Shown here: positions 13,609-21,041 of the stretch, piece by piece
Layout: each line of letters begins with the position of its first letter
How positions within the stretch are numbered: the stretch's first letter is position 1
NCBI GenBank assembly: GCA_045644145.1
Contig: JAZRGK010000049.1
Coordinates: forward strand, 1 to 22,270
DNA length: 22,270 nucleotides
Reading direction: 5' to 3'
DNA from: Flemingiibacterium sp045644145
Lineage (GTDB): Bacteria > Bacillota > Clostridia > Oscillospirales > CAG-272
Made by a program: the position numbers and the translations under genes
Notes under the pieces: generated by a model
What the model saw: only the letters and a program-made list of their open reading frames with translations
What the model was told of the DNA's origin: nothing
Databases searched by the model: none

Positions 13609-14958
13609 TTATTTCTTCTGGCTTTTATCGCGCGCAAGGAGCATGGCGCGGCTGCGCTCGATGACCTTGACCTTTGTTGCGCGAATATATTGGGATATCG
13701 GAACATGCGCAGGACAACTGTAGGAACAGCTTCCGCACTCCACACAGCTTGTAATGTCAAACTGCTCAGCCATATCAAGCTTATCCTGCATTGAGAACAT
13801 TGCAAGATAGTTTGGCATAAGCTTCATGGGACATCCGCGCACGCATCTGCCGCATCTTATGCAGGCTACGGGCTGCTCATAGTGGCGTTCCATATCAGAT
13901 GACAGCGCTAAAATTGCCGACGTTCCCTTTGTAACGGGGGAATCGATATCCCACTGGGCAAAGCCCATCATAGGACCGCCGTTTATGATCTTTTTAGGCT
14001 CACGGGTAAGTCCGCCGCAAAAGGCGATAAGATCGCGGTAGGACGTGCCAACGGGAACAAGCAGATTTTTCGGCTCTGCAACGCAGTCGCCGTCAACCGT
14101 TACAATGCGCTCTATAAGGGGCATACCGTTTACAAAAGCATTGTAAATTGCTGCGCATGTTTCTGCGTTGAAGATGCAGCATCCTACATCCGCAGGAAGC
14201 TTACCCATGGGAAGCTCCTTGCCGGTTAGGGCATATATGATCTGCCGTTCGTCGCCCTGAGGGTACTTAGTTTTCAGTATGCGAACCTCTACAAGCTCGC
14301 TTTCATCTGTGATCTCTCTTAAGCGTTTGATGGCATCGGGCTTGTTGTCTTCGATAGCGATTTCGCCCTGTCTTACGCCAAGCGCTTTAAGAAGGATCTT
14401 AAGACCACCCACAACGGCATCGGGATTTTCCACAAGCAGGCGGTGGTTTGCGGTTATGAAGGGCTCACATTCCGCACAGTTTACAATAACGTGCTCTACT
14501 TTTCCCAGCGCGGAGTTTATTTTAGCGTATGTAGGAAATGTAGCTCCGCCCATGCCGGAAATTCCGGCACGGCGCACGATTTCAATAATTTCATCGGTAG
14601 TCGTGTCAGCAAGCTTTTTATTCCACGGAACTATATCGGGATGAAGCTCCATTTTTCCATCGTTTTCGATAACCACATTGCGGATTTTAGCTCCGGTAGC
14701 GGTGCTTCGCTCGTCAATGCGTATAACCTTTCCGGAAACGCTGGAATGTATGGGGCATCCAAGACCTGTCTCCACGTCACCTATAAGCTGACCGCGGAGT
14801 ACGGTGTCGCCAACGTTAACACAAGGCACAGCATGCACACCGATATGCTGGGACATAGGGATAGATACAGTGGCAGGGGGCGTCATTATCTCAATGGCGC
14901 AGGTACGGGTATTTTTATGTTCTTCAACATGTATGCCGCCGTTAAAGCTCAGTGCCAA
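13609..14958 (-). CDS. rnfC: Rnf complex subunit RnfC
   Basis: Peripheral subunit of 449 aa that carries the NADH/FMN site and two [4Fe-4S] clusters. Visible parts are FNGGIHVEEHK at the N-terminus, the glycine-rich GISGMGGATFPTYAK at about 132-146 (Rossmann/SLBB part related to NuoF), and C-terminal cluster motifs CIRCGRCVRGCP and CVECGSCSYSCP. The TTG at 14958 is chosen because AGAGGTGA lies 5 nt upstream and RnfC proteins begin with M-A-L-x-F-x-G-G; the GTG at 14967 lies inside that site. It is the first gene of the operon C-D-G-E-A-B. The whole complex couples ferredoxin oxidation by NAD+ to Na+ or H+ export. Confidence 0.94.
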   Translation of the reverse strand: MALSFNGGIHVEEHKNTRTCAIEIMTPPATVSIPMSQHIGVHAVPCVNVGDTVLRGQLIGDVETGLGCPIHSSVSGKVIRIDERSTATGAKIRNVVIENDGKMELHPDIVPWNKKLADTTTDEIIEIVRRAGISGMGGATFPTYAKINSALGKVEHVIVNCAECEPFITANHRLLVENPDAVVGGLKILLKALGVRQGEIAIEDNKPDAIKRLREITDESELVEVRILKTKYPQGDERQIIYALTGKELPMGKLPADVGCCIFNAETCAAIYNAFVNGMPLIERIVTVDGDCVAEPKNLLVPVGTSYRDLIAFCGGLTREPKKIINGGPMMGFAQWDIDSPVTKGTSAILALSSDMERHYEQPVACIRCGRCVRGCPMKLMPNYLAMFSMQDKLDMAEQFDITSCVECGSCSYSCPAHVPISQYIRATKVKVIERSRAMLLARDKSQKK

Positions 14959-15004
14959 ATAAGTCACCTCTTTGTATAAAATGATAAAATAAACGTATAT
15001 TTAC

Positions 15005-15033
15005 ATTATACTACATTTCGCCATATAAAACAA
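15005..15033 (-). promoter_or_regulatory. Promoter of the rnf operon (TTGTTT-N17-TATAAT)
   Basis: On the minus strand TATAAT (15010-15005) is preceded at 17 bp by TTGTTT (15033-15028). It lies about 45 bp before the rnfC start in an AT-rich gap. Confidence 0.6.
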
Positions 15034-15132
15034 GAGCAAAAATAACGAAATTAACAAAAAAAATTTAATAAAACTATGATTTTATGCAAATTGTCAACAA
15101 AATAACAAGCCTGATATTTGTTTGTCAAAGAT

Positions 15133-15867
15133 TTATATAGGTAAGAGAACCATAAATGATGCCAAAATCACGGTAATAATACCGCAGATGGCAATGGAAA
15201 GTCCGCTCATAGCTTCCTCCACCTCACCGAATTCTCTTGCTCTGGACGTTCCGATAGCGTGCGCCGCTGTACCGCAGGCAAGTCCTACCGCAACGGGGTG
15301 CTTTACTGAAAACACCTTCATGGTAAAACCTGTGATCATATTCCCGAAGATACCCGTCAGAATTATAACTGCCACAGTAACCGGAACGATTCCGCCAAGC
15401 TCCTCTGAAACGCCCATGCCGATAGCGGTGGTGATTGACTTGGGAAGCAGTGTTGCGTACTGTTCCTTAGACAAACCGAAGATGCGGCTTATGGCATATA
15501 CGCTTCCAAGGCTTGTAATTGCCCCTGACATGATGCCGCCGATTATGGCAAAGGGATATTTTCTTAAGTATGACAGCTTTTCATAGAGGGGAATTGCAAG
15601 GCATACGGTTGTGGGTGTAAGCATTATCTGAAAGAATTTTGCACCCGTGCCGTCACGGGTTCCGTCGGCAAGCAGTCTGCCGTCAGTGAAGGCTTGCGGA
15701 TCGGTATCGGTGACAAGCAGTAAAATAATTATTGCCGCGCAGGATACAATAAGTGGATTAAGCACCGAAAGCTTGGTTTTTTCGCGCAGCTTTAATGCAA
15801 AGAGATAAGACACCGCGCATAAGAACATGCCGAAAAAGGGAGTATTTGATGCGATCTCATTTAACAT
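15133..15867 (-). CDS. lrgB: LrgB/CidB-family membrane protein
   Basis: Integral membrane protein of 244 aa of the LrgB family, with many hydrophobic helices. Recognisable segments are LLPKSITTAIGMGVSEELGG and HPVAVGLACGTAAHAIGTSR, the latter being the family's best-conserved stretch with AHAIGTSRA. In staphylococci LrgAB acts against murein hydrolase export and autolysis, and in other bacteria homologues have been tied to pyruvate or glycolate transport; which applies here is not known. Its start overlaps the 3' end of lrgA by 11 nt, so the two are coupled. Confidence 0.92.
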   Translation of the reverse strand: MLNEIASNTPFFGMFLCAVSYLFALKLREKTKLSVLNPLIVSCAAIIILLLVTDTDPQAFTDGRLLADGTRDGTGAKFFQIMLTPTTVCLAIPLYEKLSYLRKYPFAIIGGIMSGAITSLGSVYAISRIFGLSKEQYATLLPKSITTAIGMGVSEELGGIVPVTVAVIILTGIFGNMITGFTMKVFSVKHPVAVGLACGTAAHAIGTSRAREFGEVEEAMSGLSIAICGIITVILASFMVLLPI

Positions 15868-16231
15868 TGTCCGTTTTCTCCTTCCTATCCTGCTTTTTTA
15901 TGATCGCTTCAGAAACATATCCGGTGACTCCCATAACAATAAATGTGGACAGTGTTGCACTGATAAGAATTGGAAAAATGAGTTCACGACAGGCATCGAA
16001 TTTTCCCATAAGCCCTACGCAGGGGGCAACAAACATTATTGGCATGAGGCTTATAAGAAAATCTCCGGTTTTCTTGACCTGCGACACCTTTATAATGCCG
16101 GTAAGCAATAAAACAAACATTAAGAGAAGTCCGTATATGCTTCCCGGGATGGGGAGCGGAATAAGATATCCCATAAGCTCGCCGAGAAACGACACGGCGG
16201 CAATCAGCGTTATTTCACTAAGATATTTCAT
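15857..16231 (-). CDS. lrgA: CidA/LrgA-family holin-like membrane protein
   Basis: Small membrane protein of 124 aa with about four transmembrane helices. The pattern FLGELMGYLIPLPIPGSIYG near the N-terminus and MFVAPCVGLM in the middle are typical for LrgA/CidA. The ATG at 16231 (MKYLSEITL) is preferred because GGAG lies 9 nt upstream and LrgA proteins often begin there; in-frame ATGs at 16246 and 16237 lie before or inside that site. The last residues are Lys-rich. First gene of the lrgAB operon and divergent from nrdD. Confidence 0.9.
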   Translation of the reverse strand: MKYLSEITLIAAVSFLGELMGYLIPLPIPGSIYGLLLMFVLLLTGIIKVSQVKKTGDFLISLMPIMFVAPCVGLMGKFDACRELIFPILISATLSTFIVMGVTGYVSEAIIKKQDRKEKTDNVK

Positions 16232-16265
16232 TGGCATATTCTCCATTTGGATTTATAATGTGCAT

Positions 16266-16295
16266 ATTTTACCATACATATTATGTTGCTGTCAA
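16266..16295 (-). promoter_or_regulatory. Promoter of lrgAB (TTGACA-N18-TAAAAT)
   Basis: On the minus strand TTGACA (16295-16290) is followed after 18 bp by TAAAAT (16271-16266), with TGG just before the -10. Confidence 0.65.
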
Positions 16296-16366
16296 TATAC
16301 AGGCGCTGTAAACAGAAGATTTAGCGCATATATCCGATGCGTTGATTCAAAGTGCACCAAAATAGT

Positions 16367-16408
16367 CGTATTTGTTTGTATACAACGCCAAAAAACAAAT
16401 AAAATACG
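16367..16408. repeat. Imperfect inverted repeat upstream of the nrdD promoter
   Basis: CGTATTTGTTTGT (16367-16379) faces ACAAATAAAATACG (16395-16408); the arms pair apart from a one-base gap. It ends 8 bp before the nrdD -35. It might bind a regulator or be chance in AT-rich DNA. Confidence 0.35.
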
Positions 16409-16416
16409 TCACACTA

Positions 16417-16445
16417 TTGACAAGAACCACAATATATGGTATCAT
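16417..16445 (+). promoter_or_regulatory. Promoter of nrdDG (TTGACA-N17-TATCAT)
   Basis: TTGACA 16417-16422, a 17-bp spacer, an extended TGG and TATCAT 16440-16445. The two NrdR-like boxes lie just downstream, a placement that would block transcription. Confidence 0.75.
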
Positions 16446-16458
16446 TTAAGAGCGCCGC

Positions 16459-16507
16459 ATACTATATGTAGTGGTGAAAGGCGTATACGGCACACAATAT
16501 ACGGTGT
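16459..16507 (+). promoter_or_regulatory. Pair of NrdR-like boxes
   Basis: The first box, 16459-16474 (ATACTATATGTAGTGG), fits the NrdR consensus ACACWATATATWGTGT at 13 of 16 bases; the second, 16492-16507 (ACACAATATACGGTGT), fits at 14 of 16. Their starts are 33 bp apart, close to three helical turns, as is usual for NrdR pairs. NrdR itself is not in the window. Confidence 0.75.
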
Positions 16508-16548
16508 GTGGGATTTTTAAAAATAAGCTGATCAGGAGAAATAAAATT

Positions 16549-18723
16549 ATGAAAATAATCAAAAGAAACGGCTCTGAGGCGGAGTTCGACAAGCAGAAAA
16601 TTGCCATTGCTATCGGAAAAGCCAATGAGGCGGTTGAGGAAAGCTTCAGAATAACCCCTCTCCAGCTTGAGAGAATCGTGGAAAGCGTTGTTATAAGCTG
16701 TGAGGCTCTTGGCAGATCTCCCGGAGTGGAGGAAGTGCAGGACATGGTGGAGCATCAGCTTATGGCACACGGCGCTTTTGAGCTTGCCAAGATATACATA
16801 ACCTATCGTTATACAAGAAGCCTTGTGCGTCAGTCAAATACCACAGACGATAAGATACTTTCTCTTATTGAGTGCAATAATGAGGAAGCAAAGCAGGAAA
16901 ATTCCAACAAAAACCCGGTTATCAACTCAACTCAGCGCGACTATATGGCAGGTGAGGTGTCAAGGGACATAACAAACCGAATCCTGCTCCCCGAGGATAT
17001 TGTCAAGGCGCATAATGAGGGAATCATCCATTTCCATGACTCCGACTATTTCGCTCAGCATATGCACAACTGTGATCTCGTCAATTTAGAGGATATGCTT
17101 CAGAACGGAACGGTTATTACCGGCACTCTTATTGAGCGTCCCCACAGCTTCTCCACTGCCTGCAATATTGCAACCCAGATAATCGCTCAGGTTGCGTCAA
17201 ACCAGTACGGCGGTCAGTCTATCTCTCTCACCCATCTTGCGCCCTTCGTAGCGGTCAGCCGCGAAAAAATTACCAAAGACGTCAAAGCGGAGATGGCGGG
17301 TATCGGCAAGGGGCTTACCGAAGCTGAGGTGGCAGGTCTTGTGGAGCGCAGACTCCGCGAGGAGATCCGCCGCGGCGTGCAGACTATACAGTATCAGGTG
17401 GTGACGCTTCTTACCACCAACGGACAAGCCCCCTTTGTCACGGTATTCATGTATCTCAACGAAGCAAAGGATGAAGCTGAAAAGCGCGATCTTGCTCTTA
17501 TTATAGAGGAAGTGCTGGAACAGCGTTATCAGGGCGTAAAGAACGAGAAGGGCGTTTGGGTGACCCCTGCATTCCCGAAGCTTGTTTATGTGCTTGAGGA
17601 AGATAACATAAATGAAGACGCGCCTTACTATTATCTCACGAAGCTTGCCGCAAAATGCACCGCAAAGCGTATGGTGCCGGACTACATCTCCGAAAAGAAG
17701 ATGCTTGAACTTAAGATCGACAAGAACGGCGAGGGACACTGCTATACCTGCATGGGATGCCGCAGCTTCCTTACCCCATATGTTGACGAGAACGGTAAGC
17801 CTAAGTATTACGGCAGATTTAATCAAGGCGTTGTTACCTTAAATCTTGTAGATATAGCTCTTTCTTCGGAAAAAGACCGCGATGCGTTCTACAGGATATT
17901 CGACGAGCGGCTTGAGCTTTGCCACCGCGCGCTGATGTGTCGCCATAACAGACTTAAGGGCACACTTTCCGATGCCGCGCCTATTCTGTGGCAGTACGGT
18001 GCGCTTGCAAGACTTGAAAAGGGCGAAACCATTGATAAGCTGCTTTACGGGGGATATTCTACTATTTCCCTCGGTTATGCCGGACTTTATGAGTGTGTAC
18101 GCTACATGACAGGTAAATCCCACACCGATCCTGCGGCTACTCCTTTTGCCCTTGAGGTTATGGAATATCTCAATGCCGCATGCCGCTGCTGGAAGGCTGA
18201 ACACAATATTGACTTCTCGCTGTACGGAACTCCCCTTGAATCCACTACCTACAAATTCGCGAAATGCTTACAGCGCCGTTTCGGTATCATAAAGGGAGTT
18301 ACGGACAAATCTTATGTTACTAATTCCTATCATGTCCATGTAACCGAGGAGATAAACGCCTTTGATAAGCTTATATTTGAAGCAAAGTTCCAGGCGCTTT
18401 CTCCCGGCGGAGCTATAAGCTATGTGGAAGTGCCCAACATGCAGAACAATCTTGAAGCGGTAATGCAGGTCATCAGATGCATCTATGATAACATTATGTA
18501 CGCCGAGCTTAACACCAAGAGCGACTACTGCCAGGTGTGCGGATTTGACGGCGAGATCGAAATAAAGGATGTTGACGGCAAGCTTGTTTGGACTTGCCCG
18601 CAGTGCGGCAACAATGATCAGGATAAGATGAATGTAGCGCGCCGTACATGCGGTTACATCGGAACTCAGTATTGGAATCAGGGACGTACCCAGGAAATAA
18701 AGGAAAGGGTGCTTCACTTATAA
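16549..18723 (+). CDS. nrdD: Anaerobic (class III) ribonucleoside-triphosphate reductase
   Basis: Glycyl-radical enzyme of 724 aa that makes deoxynucleotides from ribonucleotides without oxygen. An ATP-cone regulatory domain spans about 1-90. Cys175 (HNCDL), thiyl-radical Cys404 (MGCRS) and Asn425 (GRFNQG) follow; the 21-residue gap from Cys to Asn matches Cys290/Asn311 of the T4 enzyme as I recall it, which points to the formate-using NrdD type. Zinc ligands are Cys661, Cys664, Cys683 and Cys686. The radical glycine is Gly702 in RRTCGYIG. The ATG at 16549 has AGGAG about 10 nt upstream; an in-frame GTG at 16471 lies near the first NrdR-like box and is not used. Transcribed with nrdG, under probable NrdR control. 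Confidence 0.97.
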   Translation: MKIIKRNGSEAEFDKQKIAIAIGKANEAVEESFRITPLQLERIVESVVISCEALGRSPGVEEVQDMVEHQLMAHGAFELAKIYITYRYTRSLVRQSNTTDDKILSLIECNNEEAKQENSNKNPVINSTQRDYMAGEVSRDITNRILLPEDIVKAHNEGIIHFHDSDYFAQHMHNCDLVNLEDMLQNGTVITGTLIERPHSFSTACNIATQIIAQVASNQYGGQSISLTHLAPFVAVSREKITKDVKAEMAGIGKGLTEAEVAGLVERRLREEIRRGVQTIQYQVVTLLTTNGQAPFVTVFMYLNEAKDEAEKRDLALIIEEVLEQRYQGVKNEKGVWVTPAFPKLVYVLEEDNINEDAPYYYLTKLAAKCTAKRMVPDYISEKKMLELKIDKNGEGHCYTCMGCRSFLTPYVDENGKPKYYGRFNQGVVTLNLVDIALSSEKDRDAFYRIFDERLELCHRALMCRHNRLKGTLSDAAPILWQYGALARLEKGETIDKLLYGGYSTISLGYAGLYECVRYMTGKSHTDPAATPFALEVMEYLNAACRCWKAEHNIDFSLYGTPLESTTYKFAKCLQRRFGIIKGVTDKSYVTNSYHVHVTEEINAFDKLIFEAKFQALSPGGAISYVEVPNMQNNLEAVMQVIRCIYDNIMYAELNTKSDYCQVCGFDGEIEIKDVDGKLVWTCPQCGNNDQDKMNVARRTCGYIGTQYWNQGRTQEIKERVLHL

Positions 18724-18726
18724 GCT

Positions 18727-19251
18727 ATGCACTACGGAAATATTAAAAACTGCGATGTTGCAAACGGCGAGGGCGTAAGAGTTACGCTGTTCGTGTCGGG
18801 ATGCACTAATCACTGCGAGCACTGCTTTCAACCGGAAACATGGGATTTTTCCTACGGTAAAGAGTTTACGCGCGAGGTTGAGGAAAGTATACTCGAAATG
18901 CTTGCGCCGGTATATATAAACGGTCTTACGCTTCTCGGGGGAGAGCCGTTTGAGCCGTCCAATCAGCGCGCGCTGTTACCGTTTGTAAGGCGTGTTAGGG
19001 ATCGGTATCCCGGAAAAAACATTTGGGCTTTTACGGGATTTACCTATGAGGAGCTGAAGCGTGACGGCTCTCATCCGAGATGTGAGGTGACGGACGAGCT
19101 TTTAGGGCTTACAGATGTGCTGGTTGACGGACGGTATATGCACGAAAAGCGCAATCTTATGTTAAAGTTCCGCGGTTCATCCAATCAGCGTCTCATCGAT
19201 GTTCCGAGGACACTTGAAAAAGGAGAGGTCATCCTTCTTGATGAACAGTAA
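18727..19251 (+). CDS. nrdG: Anaerobic ribonucleotide reductase activating protein
   Basis: Radical-SAM activase of 174 aa that puts the glycyl radical on NrdD. The cluster motif is Cys26-x3-Cys30-x2-Cys33 (CTNHCEHC), followed by the SAM-contact motif GGEP at 71-74. The N-terminal MHYGNIKNCDVANGEGVR is typical for the family. It starts 3 nt after the nrdD stop with no strong Shine-Dalgarno, so translation is probably coupled to nrdD. No clear terminator follows. Confidence 0.96.
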   Translation: MHYGNIKNCDVANGEGVRVTLFVSGCTNHCEHCFQPETWDFSYGKEFTREVEESILEMLAPVYINGLTLLGGEPFEPSNQRALLPFVRRVRDRYPGKNIWAFTGFTYEELKRDGSHPRCEVTDELLGLTDVLVDGRYMHEKRNLMLKFRGSSNQRLIDVPRTLEKGEVILLDEQ

Positions 19252-19312
19252 TAAGATTAAAAAACTTCTAAAAAATTGGTAGAAATGAACAAATAAAAAT
19301 ATATATTGACTA

Positions 19313-19341
19313 TTGACTTTTTTGCTTAGATATGTTATAAT
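19313..19341 (+). promoter_or_regulatory. Promoter of rplU-prp-rpmA (TTGACT-N17-TATAAT)
   Basis: TTGACT 19313-19318 and TATAAT 19336-19341 lie 17 bp apart, with TGT just before the -10 box. Confidence 0.8.
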
Positions 19342-19347
19342 AAGGAG

Positions 19348-19444
19348 CCGCTTGATTTGTACGGTTTTTTAATTTGTCTGAAAAGGCAAAACCGGCATCA
19401 GCGAGTTCATGGCAAAAAGCCATTCAGAAAGTGAGGTGCTTTTC
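19348..19444 (+). ncRNA. L21-type ribosomal protein leader (candidate)
   Basis: Between the promoter and rplU the transcript can form an outer stem, CGCTTGAT (19349-19356) with ATCAGCG (19397-19403), one base bulged. It encloses CGGTTTT/AAAACCG (19362-19368 with 19388-19394). A third hairpin, ATGGC-AAAAA-GCCAT (19409-19423), ends shortly before the Shine-Dalgarno. The position fits the L21 leaders known in Bacillota, thought to give autoregulation; I matched position and fold, not a covariance model. Confidence 0.6.
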
Positions 19445-19756
19445 GTGTTTGCAGTTATCGTAACAGGCGGAAAGCAGTACAAGGTTAACGAAGGCGATGT
19501 TATCTTCATCGAGAAGCTCGATGTTGAAGCCGGAGAAAAGGTTACTTTTGACAAGGTGCTTGCTCTCTCTGCTGACGGCAAGTTCACCGCAGGCGCTCCC
19601 TATGTGGCAGGCGCAAGCGTTGAGGCAACTGTCGTTAAGAACGGCAAGGGTCCCAAGATCCACATCCTGAAGTACAAGCCCAAGAAGGATTCCAAGAAGA
19701 AGATCGGTCACAGACAGCCTTACACCAAGGTTCAGATCGAAAAGATCGTTGGTTAA
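19445..19756 (+). CDS. rplU: 50S ribosomal protein L21
   Basis: Protein of 103 aa, the usual length. FAVIVTGGKQYKVNEGD at the N-terminus and HRQPYT near the C-terminus are the family's marks. The GTG at 19445 is used: GAGGTG lies 6 nt before it and the protein then begins exactly like other L21 proteins. First gene of the L21-Prp-L27 operon. Confidence 0.97.
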   Translation: MFAVIVTGGKQYKVNEGDVIFIEKLDVEAGEKVTFDKVLALSADGKFTAGAPYVAGASVEATVVKNGKGPKIHILKYKPKKDSKKKIGHRQPYTKVQIEKIVG

Positions 19757-19766
19757 TTCCCAAAAA

Positions 19767-20123
19767 ATGACAAAGATAGTTTTTTATAAGTGGGATAACG
19801 TGTTTTACGGATTCAGCGAGCAGGGACATACCGGTTACGGTGAGTCGGGCGATGATGTGCTTTGCGCCGCGCTTTCAGCAATGACTATGCTCATAATCAA
19901 TACCATTGAGGTTGCTTATGCTTCCGATGTTGATTATACTATTGATGAAGAAACCACCGATATAAAGGTTATCGCGCGCCATGCTCTTAAGGATTTTGAG
20001 GAGGATGAATGTAAGCGGTACGCTATTTCGGGACTTATCCAGGCTTATTACTACCAATTAAACGACATGCTTGAGGAATATTACGATTTCCTTGATGTTG
20101 CTGTGGTAGAGGAACTTATCTGA
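19767..20123 (+). CDS. prp: Ribosomal-processing cysteine protease Prp
   Basis: Cysteine protease of 118 aa that trims the N-terminus of L27. The catalytic pair is His21 in GHTGYGESGDD and Cys33 in DVLCAALSA; the 11 residues between them fit the family. The ATG at 19767 gives the usual start MTKIVFYK; an in-frame TTG at 19749 overlaps the end of rplU. No Shine-Dalgarno is evident, so it is likely coupled to rplU, whose stop is 10 nt upstream. The C-terminal half is acidic. Its substrate is encoded by the next gene. Confidence 0.93.
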   Translation: MTKIVFYKWDNVFYGFSEQGHTGYGESGDDVLCAALSAMTMLIINTIEVAYASDVDYTIDEETTDIKVIARHALKDFEEDECKRYAISGLIQAYYYQLNDMLEEYYDFLDVAVVEELI

Positions 20124-20176
20124 CTTGCAATCAGGAACTCGAATTTCTCAAATAAGATAACGGAGGTAAGTTAACA

Positions 20177-20455
20177 ATGTTAAAGCTCAGCTTACAGTTT
20201 TTCGCTCATAAGAAGGGCGTCGGCTCCACTAAGAACGGCCGCGACAGCGAAGCAGAGCGTCTTGGCGTTAAGAAGTCCGACGGTCAGGCTGTAAAGGCAG
20301 GCAATATCATCATCCGCCAGAGAGGTACTGCGGTACATCCCGGCAACAATGTCGGAATCGGCAAGGATGACACCCTGTTTGCTCTCATTGACGGTACCGT
20401 CAAGTTCGAGCATATCGCAGGCGGCAAGAAAGCTGTCAGCGTTTACGGCGCGTGA
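20177..20455 (+). CDS. rpmA: 50S ribosomal protein L27 with Prp-cleaved N-terminus
   Basis: Protein of 92 aa. The first nine residues, MLKLSLQFF, form the Bacillota extension that Prp removes between Phe9 and Ala10 to expose AHKKGVGST, the part that reaches the peptidyl-transferase centre. GGAGGT lies 9 nt before the ATG. GRDSEAERLGVK and RQRGT are standard L27 segments. Last gene of the operon, followed by a terminator. Confidence 0.97.
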   Translation: MLKLSLQFFAHKKGVGSTKNGRDSEAERLGVKKSDGQAVKAGNIIIRQRGTAVHPGNNVGIGKDDTLFALIDGTVKFEHIAGGKKAVSVYGA

Positions 20456-20476
20456 GTTACACACGATAAGTAACGT

Positions 20477-20511
20477 AAAAAATTCCCACACAACAGTGTG
20501 GGAATTTTTTT
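20477..20511 (+). terminator. Terminator of rplU-prp-rpmA
   Basis: A perfect 15-bp stem AAAAAATTCCCACAC / GTGTGGGAATTTTTT with an AACA loop, ending in a T run. Confidence 0.9.
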
Positions 20512-20539
20512 GTGACGCAGGTGTTTTTTACCATAGCAA

Positions 20540-20568
20540 TTGATTTTTATTTGATTTTATGGTATAAT
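20540..20568 (+). promoter_or_regulatory. Promoter of fourth Spo0A-C gene (TTGATT-N17-TATAAT)
   Basis: TTGATT 20540-20545, a 17-bp spacer, an extended TGG and TATAAT 20563-20568. The arrangement equals that at 1629 and 4958, but the 0A-box-like motif is absent upstream. Confidence 0.75.
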
Positions 20569-20604
20569 CTAAAGGTAGACTATTAAAAGAAAAGGAAATT
20601 TGTT

Positions 20605-21009
20605 ATGATACGGTACGAGCTGTTATACAGAAAAGAGCCGACACTTGAGCAAAAAATAATTGAGCTTTTAGGTGTTGTAGAAGTCTCCCCAAGGCTTAAA
20701 GGATACCGCTATCTTATATCTGCCATAACGATCGCGGTTGAGCATCCGGAAACTGTTACATCGGTTACAAAATCCATATACGTTCCCATCGCGGAGCAAT
20801 ACGATACTACAGTAGCGTGCGTAGAGGCGGCTATCAGAAGAGCTATAGATGAATCGTGGATGAAGGGCGATTTAAAAAAGCTTTACGAGATATTTGGTCA
20901 TACCGTACATTTTTCGACCGGAAGACCCGGTGATGCTGAGTTTATCGCTATACTTTCCAAGGAAATCTCTACAGTTGCCAATATTGACAAGGGCTCGCGC
21001 TACATATGA
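20605..21009 (+). CDS. Stand-alone Spo0A C-terminal DNA-binding domain protein (copy D)
   Basis: Protein of 134 aa, a fourth member of the receiver-less Spo0A-like group. VSPRLKGYRYLISAITIA matches the first part of the Spo0A effector domain; SIYVPIAEQYDTTVACVEAAI is the helix-turn-helix; and LKKLYEIFGHTVHFSTGRP with EFIAILSKEI follows Spo0A (SSLFGYTVSMTKAKP, EFIAMVADKL) closely. In the recognition helix the Arg I recall as Arg214 is Ala, while Glu213 and Arg217 equivalents remain. AAAGGA lies 8 nt before the ATG. It is a single-gene unit with its own promoter, next to the edge of a recombinase-bearing element; whether it belongs to the host or to that element is unclear. Confidence 0.85.
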   Translation: MIRYELLYRKEPTLEQKIIELLGVVEVSPRLKGYRYLISAITIAVEHPETVTSVTKSIYVPIAEQYDTTVACVEAAIRRAIDESWMKGDLKKLYEIFGHTVHFSTGRPGDAEFIAILSKEISTVANIDKGSRYI

Positions 21010-21041
21010 ACCTATATTAAACTAAGAAGGGTACCGATTCG

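Noticed and set aside
16585..16591. TTCGACA inside nrdD
   Set aside because: Coding sequence for Glu-Phe-Asp-Lys; no promoter context.
19409..19447. ATG at 19409 as the start of L21
   Set aside because: It lies in a hairpin of the leader and lacks a Shine-Dalgarno; the GTG at 19445 has GAGGTG and gives the standard L21 N-terminus.
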